DNA of 15,020 bases. Source: an uncultured Alphaproteobacteria bacterium (GTDB lineage Bacteria; Pseudomonadota; Alphaproteobacteria; Rickettsiales; UBA1997). The position numbers were made by a program, and so were the translations under genes. The notes under the pieces are model-generated. The model was not told the origin of the DNA, searched no databases, and saw only the letters and a list, made by a program, of their open reading frames with translations. The number at the start of each line of letters is the position of its first letter. Positions within the stretch are counted from its first letter, which is position 1. Positions 7,478-13,391 of this stretch are shown here, in pieces. The stretch lies in contig CAIYMZ010000160.1 in assembly GCA_903927415.1 (NCBI GenBank), forward strand, positions 1 through 15,020, read 5' to 3'.

Positions 7478-8596
7478 ATGAAAAATTTCTCACTACAATT
7501 TTTGACGATTTTTTTATTTTTTTCTTCAGCTCTTCATGCTGAGAAAATTGCACAATTTCCTAATGTTTCCGGAAATGTTTTGTTTCAAGTTCAGGCTGAT
7601 CGCGTGATGTCGAGTCAAAAAAGTGGTGTCTCGCCGAATAATGCTTTTGTTTATGTCGAGCCAAATTTGTCACTTAACTTTAACAAAAATTGGTCAATCA
7701 AAACTGATTGGAGACTTCAGCCAAACAATATTTTGACCACACGAAATAGTGCCTATCCAGAAAGATATCGTACATTTCTACAATCAAATCGTGGTTTGAA
7801 TTTGGGCAATGAAGGTCTGATAGTTGAAGAGCTGAAGCTTCATTTTGAAAATGAAGATATGAGATTTTTCGTTGGAAAGTTTGATCCAACCTTCGGCACT
7901 GCCTACAAAAAAACAAAAAGAATTGGCGTTTTTACTTCGCAATTTACGGAAGATTATAATCTAAGAGAAAAAATTGGTGCCGGTATTACTGCCTTACTCG
8001 AAAGCAGTGACATCAGCGTTAATTCGTTTTTTAACGATACAACCGGCTTAAGCAGAAGTGCTCTTGATGATCGCGGTCGTGCTAGCAGAAATGACCCTGT
8101 TGCTGGCAATACAGGAACACTATCTTCCTACTCAGTTTCAATGAATGGCGAAGATTTTTTTGGCGTAGAAAATTGGTTTTATAATGCGGGTTACAGAAGT
8201 TTAGGAGTTGATAAGGTGGATAATCGCAGAAGAGAGAAGGGTTATGTTTTTGGCTCGGAATATCTTTATAAAATTGGTGAAGAAACTTCGTTAATTCCAT
8301 TCGTAGAAATAGCAAAAATTGACGACTTTACCGGCGAAAAAAATCGTAATGCTCACTACGAAACTTTTGCTTTAATTGGCAAATATAGCAGTTGGACAGG
8401 AAGTATTTCTCACCTAACTCGTAATATCAAACAGCTGCAAAGATCCTCGAATATTTCTGATCGCCAATTGCAAATTTCCGCCGGTTATAAATTTACCAAT
8501 AATCTCACACTTGATGTCACTAGAGCTAATATCAAGGAAAGTGGAAATAAGGCAGTGCTGATTGGTACGACCCTGAGCTATCTTTATCAGTTCTAA
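7478..8596 (+). CDS. Outer-membrane beta-barrel (porin-like) protein
   Basis: A 372-residue exported protein. Residues 1-21 form a signal peptide with a Phe/Leu-rich core and a likely cleavage after ALHA (A21/E22). The mature part has alternating polar/apolar strands separated by Asn/Gly/Ser-rich turns. It ends in TTLSYLYQF, a terminal aromatic strand as expected for recognition by the BAM complex. No cysteine-rich, enzymatic or lipobox motif is seen. The family cannot be named with certainty; a general or phosphate-type porin, or a related barrel without a known substrate, would all fit. It follows the histidine kinase by 13 bp, suggesting one transcript. Its stop is 1 bp from the ubiG stop on the other strand. 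Confidence 0.78.
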   Translation: MKNFSLQFLTIFLFFSSALHAEKIAQFPNVSGNVLFQVQADRVMSSQKSGVSPNNAFVYVEPNLSLNFNKNWSIKTDWRLQPNNILTTRNSAYPERYRTFLQSNRGLNLGNEGLIVEELKLHFENEDMRFFVGKFDPTFGTAYKKTKRIGVFTSQFTEDYNLREKIGAGITALLESSDISVNSFFNDTTGLSRSALDDRGRASRNDPVAGNTGTLSSYSVSMNGEDFFGVENWFYNAGYRSLGVDKVDNRRREKGYVFGSEYLYKIGEETSLIPFVEIAKIDDFTGEKNRNAHYETFALIGKYSSWTGSISHLTRNIKQLQRSSNISDRQLQISAGYKFTNNLTLDVTRANIKESGNKAVLIGTTLSYLYQF

Positions 8597-8597
8597 T

Positions 8598-9308
8598 CTA
8601 AAATCTCTGAAACACCGCGATATAATTCACATCAAGATTGTCACTTTCCTTCCACTCATCATTTAAAATATTGTAGCTGAAGCCTTTTAACTCGCACAAA
8701 TTCATTCCAAATTTTTCAGCGTAAAAATTTATTTCTGAAGGTTTAAGAAATTTTTTCCAATCATGAGTTCCGGTTGGAAGCCAACGCAGCACATATTCCG
8801 CAGCGATTTTGGCGAGAGCTAAAGATTTTAAAGTTCGATTCATTGTTGCGACAAAAAGCAACCCATTCGGCTTCGCCAACTCAGTGCAGCTCTTCACAAA
8901 ATTTTCGATATCAGCCACGTGCTCAATGATTTCTAAGGCAAAAACTACGTCGAATTTTTCTTCACTTTTTACTAATTCTTCCGCAGCCATTGCTCGGTAA
9001 TCAATTTTTAATCCAGATTTTTCGGCGTGAATTTTTGCGACGGCAATATTTTTTTCAGAAGCGTCAATCGCTGTGACATCAGCTCCCAAGCGGGCAAATG
9101 GCTCAGAAATTAATCCACCACCGCAACCAACATCGAGGATTTTTAAGTCAGAAATTTTGGTAAAATTTTCTTCAACCTTGCGATGAATGTAAGAAATTCT
9201 GATCGGATTAAATTTGTGCAAAGGCTTGAATTTCCCACTCTCATCCCACCACTCATCGGCAACGCGAGAAAATTTTTCTACTTCTTGTGCGTCAACCGTC
9301 GAACTCAT
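8598..9308 (-). CDS. ubiG: Ubiquinone biosynthesis O-methyltransferase
   Basis: SAM-dependent class I methyltransferase catalysing the two O-methylations in ubiquinone synthesis, acting at the inner membrane face. The 236 residues start with the UbiG-typical segment EVEKFSRVADEWWD (9-22) followed by FKPLHKFNPIR (27-37). SAM motif I is LDVGCGGGL at 58-66, the acidic residue after strand 2 is in AIDAS (80-84), and EIIEHV (126-131) is the post-motif region. The family signature GTHDWKKFLKPSE is at 180-192. The ATG overlaps the era stop in an ATGA, which fixes the start and implies translational coupling. Downstream it meets the porin-like gene head-on with 1 bp between stops and no visible terminator. 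Confidence 0.95.
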   Translation of the reverse strand: MSSTVDAQEVEKFSRVADEWWDESGKFKPLHKFNPIRISYIHRKVEENFTKISDLKILDVGCGGGLISEPFARLGADVTAIDASEKNIAVAKIHAEKSGLKIDYRAMAAEELVKSEEKFDVVFALEIIEHVADIENFVKSCTELAKPNGLLFVATMNRTLKSLALAKIAAEYVLRWLPTGTHDWKKFLKPSEINFYAEKFGMNLCELKGFSYNILNDEWKESDNLDVNYIAVFQRF

Positions 9309-10222
9309 TTTTTTGAAATTTTTTGATTTGGCAACTTCTCCACATCCGCTATTTCGTAGCTCTCAATGTCATTCATCCAATTTTTTTTCACCTTCACGAA
9401 TAAAAAAAGATGAACGTTAGCGCCGCCAGCGATTTCGGAAATATCGCGTCGCGACTCAAGTCCTATCTGCTTAATCATCGAGCCATTTTTTCCTACCACG
9501 ATACTTTTTTGACTGTCTTTGGTCACAAAAATTGTCTGATGAATTTTTATTTCGCTGCCGCCGAGAGTTTCGTAAGAATCGGTTTTAACCGTGAGAGAGT
9601 AGGGCAGCTCTTGATCCAATTTTAAAAATAATTTTTCGCGTGTGATTTCGCTGGCAATGAAACGCATCGGCGCATCGGTGATTTGATCTTCAGCGTAAAT
9701 CCAATTCGGATTTTGACATTTTTCACAAAGAAGTTTTTTAAGATTTTCAACGCCATCTTTCGTTTCAGCAGAGATCGGTAAAATATCCTTGAAACCAAGT
9801 GCCGCCGCGGCTGCAAAAGTTTCTAACAATCGCGATTTTTTTACCAAATCGATTTTATTAATGACGATCGTCAGCGGTAAATTTTCTTTTTTTAAATCAG
9901 CAATGATCCGCGAATTTTCAATGTTCATTCCCACCGTCGCGTCAATTAAAAAACAAATGTGATTGGCCTCGCGCAGCGCTTGCCACGCTGATTTGACGAT
10001 GACGCGTTCAAGAATTTTGTCGTTACGCGGAATAAAAATTCCCGGAGTGTCGATGAGGACGATCTGCGTCTCACCTTCAATCGTAATCGCTTTAATCGAG
10101 TTGCGTGTGGTCTGAACTTTCGACGAAACAATCGAAAGTTTTTGTCCGAGCAATGCGTTGGTAAGCGTTGATTTACCAGCGTTTGGCGCGCCGACGAGAG
10201 CGATGATTCCGTGTTTTTTCAT
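9305..10222 (-). CDS. era: GTPase Era, 30S ribosome assembly factor
   Basis: Essential GTPase that binds the 3' end of 16S rRNA and assists 30S maturation. The 305-residue length is normal. The GTPase domain shows G1 GAPNAGKST (11-19), the switch I region TTRN (38-41), G3 DTPG (58-61), G4 NKID (122-125) and G5 SAE (151-153). A C-terminal KH RNA-binding domain carries VVGKNGSMIKQIG around 242-254. It is the middle gene of aroG-era-ubiG, with a 4-bp overlap with ubiG. Its ATG is separated from the aroG stop by 103 bp, almost wholly filled by a heptamer-armed hairpin whose T tract ends 4 bases before the ATG. No Shine-Dalgarno sequence is possible there. Confidence 0.97.
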   Translation of the reverse strand: MKKHGIIALVGAPNAGKSTLTNALLGQKLSIVSSKVQTTRNSIKAITIEGETQIVLIDTPGIFIPRNDKILERVIVKSAWQALREANHICFLIDATVGMNIENSRIIADLKKENLPLTIVINKIDLVKKSRLLETFAAAAALGFKDILPISAETKDGVENLKKLLCEKCQNPNWIYAEDQITDAPMRFIASEITREKLFLKLDQELPYSLTVKTDSYETLGGSEIKIHQTIFVTKDSQKSIVVGKNGSMIKQIGLESRRDISEIAGGANVHLFLFVKVKKNWMNDIESYEIADVEKLPNQKISKK

Positions 10223-10226
10223 AAAT

Positions 10227-10325
10227 AAAAAAGGCGATAGGCGATAGGCGAAAGGCGATAGGCGAATTCCAAAAAACCGCGCGAAGCGCCAATGGACTAC
10301 CGCCTACCGCCTAATGCCTACCGCC
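10227..10325 (-). terminator. Heptamer-armed hairpin plus T tract between aroG and era
   Basis: Read on the minus strand, a 32-nt arm (10325-10294) of TAGGCGG-type units faces a 38-nt arm (10270-10233) of TATCGCC/TTTCGCC units across a 23-nt loop. Most differences between arms are G opposite U in the minus-strand RNA, so they would pair as wobble. The second arm is followed by six T (10232-10227), then ATTT and the era ATG. The first unit, TAAGGCG, supplies the aroG stop codon itself. The loop contains a small GCGC-TTC-GCGC inner hairpin. Its likely action as a terminator or attenuator is inferred from shape. Confidence 0.72.
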
Positions 10326-11669
10326 TTATTTTGATAAATCTTGTGCAATCATGAAAGCAAGCTCAACACTTTGTGATGAGTTGAGACGAGGGTCGCAGTG
10401 GGTGTGGTAACGGTCGGAAAGATTGATTTCAGAAATTTGCTGATTGCCGCCGAGGCATTCAGTAACGTTTTGTCCCGTCATTTCAAAATGGACGCCGCCA
10501 GCGTAAGTTCCTGCTGCAGAGTGAATTTGAAAAAAGGATTTTATCTCGTTCAAAATATCGTCAAATTTGCGCGTTTTGTAACCATTGGATGATTTGATGG
10601 TATTGCCGTGCATCGGGTCGCAAGACCAGATCACGCTTCGTCCCGCAGCTTTCACTGCTTCAACGAGTGGAGGTAAAAATTCGTCGACTTTTGCCGCGCC
10701 CATTCGTGAAATTAATGTGATTCTTCCTGCCTCATTTTGCGGATTTAAAATATCCAAAAGTTTCAACAAATCGTCGCGCGAAATTGACGGTCCAACTTTG
10801 AAAGCAATTGGGTTAGCAATACCGCGCATGAATTCGACATGAGCTTCATCTGGATGGCGCGTGCGATCACCGATCCAAAGCATGTGCGCGCTGAGGTCAT
10901 AATTTTTTTTACTGTCTTTGTCTTGGCGAGTGAAAGTCTCTTCGTAATTGAGTAACAGAGCTTCGTGCGAAGTGAAAAAACTGGCAGTGGTGAGTTGTGG
11001 CAGGCTTTTGGAATCAAGGCCGCAGGCTTTCATGAAATTCAAAATATCATTTACTTTGGCGATCACTTCTTCGGTGTTTTTTTTACTGTTCAAGCTGTGA
11101 GCAAATTCTTCATTCCATTTATTTACTTTGCGCAAATTGCCATAACCGCCAAGGGCAAGAGAGCGTAAATAATTTAACGATGCGGCAGAATAAAAATAAG
11201 AATCGATAAGACGTTTTGGATCGGCGAAGCGAGCATTTTTTTCAAATTCAATACCATTGATAATGTCGCCGCGATAGGCGGGCAGGGTGATGCCATCAAT
11301 GGTTTCATCATTTTGCGATCTTGGTTTGGCATATTGTCCTGCGATTCTTCCAACTTTTACGATCGGCTTTTTTAAACCATACATCAAAGCGATCGTCATT
11401 TGCATTACGGTGCGAAAAAAACTTTTGAGATTGTCGTGCGAAAATTCAGTGAAGCTCTCGGCGCAGTCTCCACCTTGAAGCAAGAAGGCTTCACCATTTG
11501 CAACGGCAGCAAGTTCGGATTTTAATTTTTCGATTTCATCGAAAGAAACTAGTGGCGGAAAATTGGCGAGTTGGTTTTCAACTTTTTTTAAGTGTGCCGA
11601 ATTTTCATAAGTTGGTTGCTGTTTTATGGGAAAATTTCTCCAAGAATTTGAAGTCCAGTTTTTTGACAT
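10326..11669 (-). CDS. aroG: Class II 3-deoxy-D-arabino-heptulosonate-7-phosphate synthase
   Basis: Condenses phosphoenolpyruvate and erythrose 4-phosphate to DAHP, the entry step of the shikimate pathway. The 447-residue protein belongs to the class II (plant/Mycobacterium-like) family. LLQGGDCAESF (63-73) contains metal ligand C69. The remaining expected metal ligands are H354 in DPMHGNT, E396 in HFEMTGQNVTEC and D426 in DPRLN. KVGRIAGQYAKPRS and the RTRHPDEAHVEFMRG stretch are family hallmarks. Symbols for class II enzymes vary, and aroG is used here in the mycobacterial sense. It is first in a transcript with era and ubiG and lies divergently from pheA, with a good promoter candidate ahead of it. 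Its stop codon is embedded in the downstream hairpin. Confidence 0.95.
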   Translation of the reverse strand: MSKNWTSNSWRNFPIKQQPTYENSAHLKKVENQLANFPPLVSFDEIEKLKSELAAVANGEAFLLQGGDCAESFTEFSHDNLKSFFRTVMQMTIALMYGLKKPIVKVGRIAGQYAKPRSQNDETIDGITLPAYRGDIINGIEFEKNARFADPKRLIDSYFYSAASLNYLRSLALGGYGNLRKVNKWNEEFAHSLNSKKNTEEVIAKVNDILNFMKACGLDSKSLPQLTTASFFTSHEALLLNYEETFTRQDKDSKKNYDLSAHMLWIGDRTRHPDEAHVEFMRGIANPIAFKVGPSISRDDLLKLLDILNPQNEAGRITLISRMGAAKVDEFLPPLVEAVKAAGRSVIWSCDPMHGNTIKSSNGYKTRKFDDILNEIKSFFQIHSAAGTYAGGVHFEMTGQNVTECLGGNQQISEINLSDRYHTHCDPRLNSSQSVELAFMIAQDLSK

Positions 11670-11698
11670 GATCTGTTTGGGAGGTTGATTTTATTGGA

Positions 11699-11728
11699 TT
11701 GACAGCCAATTATCGAAATCGTCGTAAT
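11699..11728 (+). promoter_or_regulatory. Possible pheA promoter overlapping the aroG promoter
   Basis: A perfect TTGACA lies at 11699-11704 on the plus strand. The best -10 is CGTAAT (11723-11728) at 18 bp spacing, which is weak. The -35 hexamers of the two divergent promoters form a 7-bp inverted repeat, ATTGACA/TGTCAAT (11698-11704 and 11732-11738), so the two polymerases would compete for the same DNA. Confidence 0.4.
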
Positions 11729-11737
11729 CAATGTCAA
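11709..11737 (-). promoter_or_regulatory. Sigma70-type promoter for aroG-era-ubiG
   Basis: On the minus strand TTGACA (11737-11732) is followed after exactly 17 bp by GATAAT (11714-11709), five of six matches to TATAAT. Transcription would begin near 11702, giving a leader of about 30 nt before the aroG ATG at 11669. No leader peptide or attenuator fits in that leader. Confidence 0.7.
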
Positions 11738-11753
11738 TTTAAAATCCTAGCCA

Positions 11754-12599
11754 ATGACAAAAAAATTAATCGCTTTCCAAGGCGCGTTTGGCGCGAATTC
11801 AAACCTTGCTTGCAAAAAATTTTATTCAGAATTTGAGGCGAAAGCCTTCCCAACTTTTTATGATGTTTTTGCTGCCGTGGAAAAAGGCGAAGTAGGATAT
11901 GGCCTTATTCCTCTAGAGAATTCCTACGCTGGGCGTGTTTCAGAAATTCACGATTTATTGCAGAAACACAATGTCTCGATTGTTGCCGAACATTTTTTTC
12001 CGATTTCGCACAATCTTGCTGGAATAGATGGGGCAGGCATTGAAGACGTCAAAGAAGTTTTGTCTCATCCGCAAGCTTTGATGCAATGTCAAAATAATTT
12101 GCGCGAGTTGAAGATGAAAATCGGTGAATTCTCCAACACAGCTGAGGCTGCGAAATTCGTGGCACGCACCGCTGACAAATCGAAAGCAGCGCTTTGTTCA
12201 AAAATGGCAGCAGAACTTTACGGTCTCAAAATAATCAAAGAAAATTTGCAAGATTCTTGTAGTGACAATGTGACGATTTTTGTCGCGATTGCCAAAGAGC
12301 CGTGCGAAGTTGACGTTAAAATTGCGCCTGTAATTACTGCGCTTTTATTCACTATTCGTAACATTCCCGGATCACTTTACAAAGCGCTCGGAGGTTTTGC
12401 TACCAATGGCGTGAGCATGATTAAACTCGAAAGTTACATTCCGGGAGGATTGTCGGAACAAGCGAAATTTTTTATTTCGATCGAAGGACATCCTAATCAA
12501 AAAAATGTTGGATTGGCTTTGGAGGAGTTGGGATTTTTTTCGAAGAGTGTGAAGCTGCTTGGAGTTTATTACGCAGATGAGAAGAGGCTAAAGAGTTAG
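11754..12599 (+). CDS. pheA: Prephenate dehydratase (phenylalanine synthesis)
   Basis: Decarboxylates and dehydrates prephenate to phenylpyruvate. It is a stand-alone dehydratase of 281 residues without a chorismate mutase domain. The catalytic domain has GAFGANSNLAC at 10-20 (the alphaproteobacterial form), GLIPLENSYAGRV at 50-62 and SHPQALMQC at 104-112. A C-terminal ACT domain (about 195-270) has KLESYIPGG at 225-232 instead of the ESRP of enterobacterial enzymes, plus IEGHP. The near-invariant TRF catalytic motif reads TIF at 174-176. The Thr is kept but the Arg is Ile, which may affect activity or reflect a clade variant. RsmD follows after 3 bp. It lies divergent from the DAHP synthase gene, linking two steps of one pathway. 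Confidence 0.94.
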   Translation: MTKKLIAFQGAFGANSNLACKKFYSEFEAKAFPTFYDVFAAVEKGEVGYGLIPLENSYAGRVSEIHDLLQKHNVSIVAEHFFPISHNLAGIDGAGIEDVKEVLSHPQALMQCQNNLRELKMKIGEFSNTAEAAKFVARTADKSKAALCSKMAAELYGLKIIKENLQDSCSDNVTIFVAIAKEPCEVDVKIAPVITALLFTIRNIPGSLYKALGGFATNGVSMIKLESYIPGGLSEQAKFFISIEGHPNQKNVGLALEELGFFSKSVKLLGVYYADEKRLKS

Positions 12600-12602
12600 T
12601 GC

Positions 12603-13169
12603 ATGAGAATTGTCGCCGGGAAATTTCGTGGAAAAAATTTAGTAAAGTCGGATCATCTAAAATCGCTGCGACCAACTACGGATAAAAATCGGGAGGCGTT
12701 GTTCAATATTTTATTTTCGGCAAAATTTATCAAAGAAATCGGGTTTAAAATTGGTGGAGCGAATGTTTTGGATGTTTGTTGCGGCAGTGGAGCTGTTGGG
12801 TTTGAAGCATTGTCACGCGGGGCAAAATCTGCGGTGCTGATTGAAAATTTTCCGGCACATTTGGAGTTGGTAAAAAAAAATTCTGCGTTTTTGAAAGTTG
12901 AAAGTGACGTCGAGATTTTAAGCGCCGACGCAAAAAAACTTCCGCGAAATGAAAAGTTTTTTGACCTCGTCTTCATTGATCCGCCTTACGCCGAAGACTA
13001 CCGCGAGATTGTCGAAAGTTTGCTGGAAAAAAATTGGATTCAAAAAAATTCGCTGGCGGTTGTAGAATTTAAAACTGCGGATGAGGCGAAAAAAATTGTT
13101 TTTGAAAATCTGAAATTATTAGATTCTCGTCGCTACGGAAAAACTTCTTTTGGATTTTTTTTAGGCTGA
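12603..13169 (+). CDS. rsmD: 16S rRNA (guanine966-N2)-methyltransferase
   Basis: Methylates G966 of 16S rRNA in the assembling 30S subunit using SAM. The 188-residue length is normal. RIVAGKFRGK at the N-terminus, LRPTTDKNREALFNIL at 22-37, the SAM-binding motif LDVCCGSGAVGFEALSRGA at 56-74 and the catalytic DPPY at 126-129 identify it. Motif I has CCGSGA where LFAGSGA is usual, a mild change. It begins 3 bp behind the pheA stop and is probably translated from the same transcript. A weak AAGAG 8 bases before the ATG is the nearest thing to a ribosome binding site in the window. Confidence 0.94.
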   Translation: MRIVAGKFRGKNLVKSDHLKSLRPTTDKNREALFNILFSAKFIKEIGFKIGGANVLDVCCGSGAVGFEALSRGAKSAVLIENFPAHLELVKKNSAFLKVESDVEILSADAKKLPRNEKFFDLVFIDPPYAEDYREIVESLLEKNWIQKNSLAVVEFKTADEAKKIVFENLKLLDSRRYGKTSFGFFLG

Positions 13170-13189
13170 ATTTGCTGCTCTAAAACTGA

Positions 13190-13211
13190 ATTGTCGCCGC
13201 GCGGCGACAAT
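13190..13211. repeat. Perfect 22-bp GC-rich palindrome
   Basis: ATTGTCGCCGC is followed directly by its exact complement, giving a perfect uninterrupted palindrome 20 bp past the rsmD stop. It could fold as a strong hairpin in RNA from either strand. There is no T tract on the plus strand (CTCTAAAAAA follows). On the minus strand TCAGTTTT follows, so a terminator for the gap transcript is possible. A protein-binding site or repeat family member is equally possible. Confidence 0.6.
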
Positions 13212-13294
13212 CTCTAAAAAACCACCTTCGCACCAATAAACACAAGGCTCTAGCTACTAGTCGATTTTTGAGATTTTTTTACAGAAATTTTACT

Positions 13295-13382
13295 CTTGTC
13301 ATTCCCGCGAAGGCGGGAATCCAGAATGTAAAATGAATTCGAATTTGACTTACTGGATTCCCGCCTTCGCGGGAATGACAAG
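13295..13382. repeat. Perfect 30-bp inverted repeat of a dispersed palindromic element
   Basis: Arms 13295-13324 and 13353-13382 are exact reverse complements around a 28-bp AT-rich centre. Each arm contains its own 8-bp palindrome, ATTCCCGC-GAAG-GCGGGAAT. From general knowledge, elements of this sequence type (a GTCATTCCCGCGAAGGCGGGAA core) are widespread intergenic repeats in proteobacteria. It lies between the convergent genes rsmD and gap, ending 9 bp before the gap stop. It may help end both transcripts, although no T tract follows on either strand. The rest of 13170-13391 holds the palindrome at 13190-13211 and otherwise nothing firm. Confidence 0.85.
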
Positions 13383-13391
13383 GTGGGAGAA

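Noticed and set aside
11670..11700. GGGAGG on the plus strand near 11680-11685 as a ribosome binding site
   Set aside because: It lies on the strand opposite aroG and about 70 bp from the pheA ATG, with no start codon at a suitable distance.
12653..12976. 107-codon minus-strand frame over rsmD
   Set aside because: Antisense to rsmD with intact SAM and DPPY motifs; no independent support.
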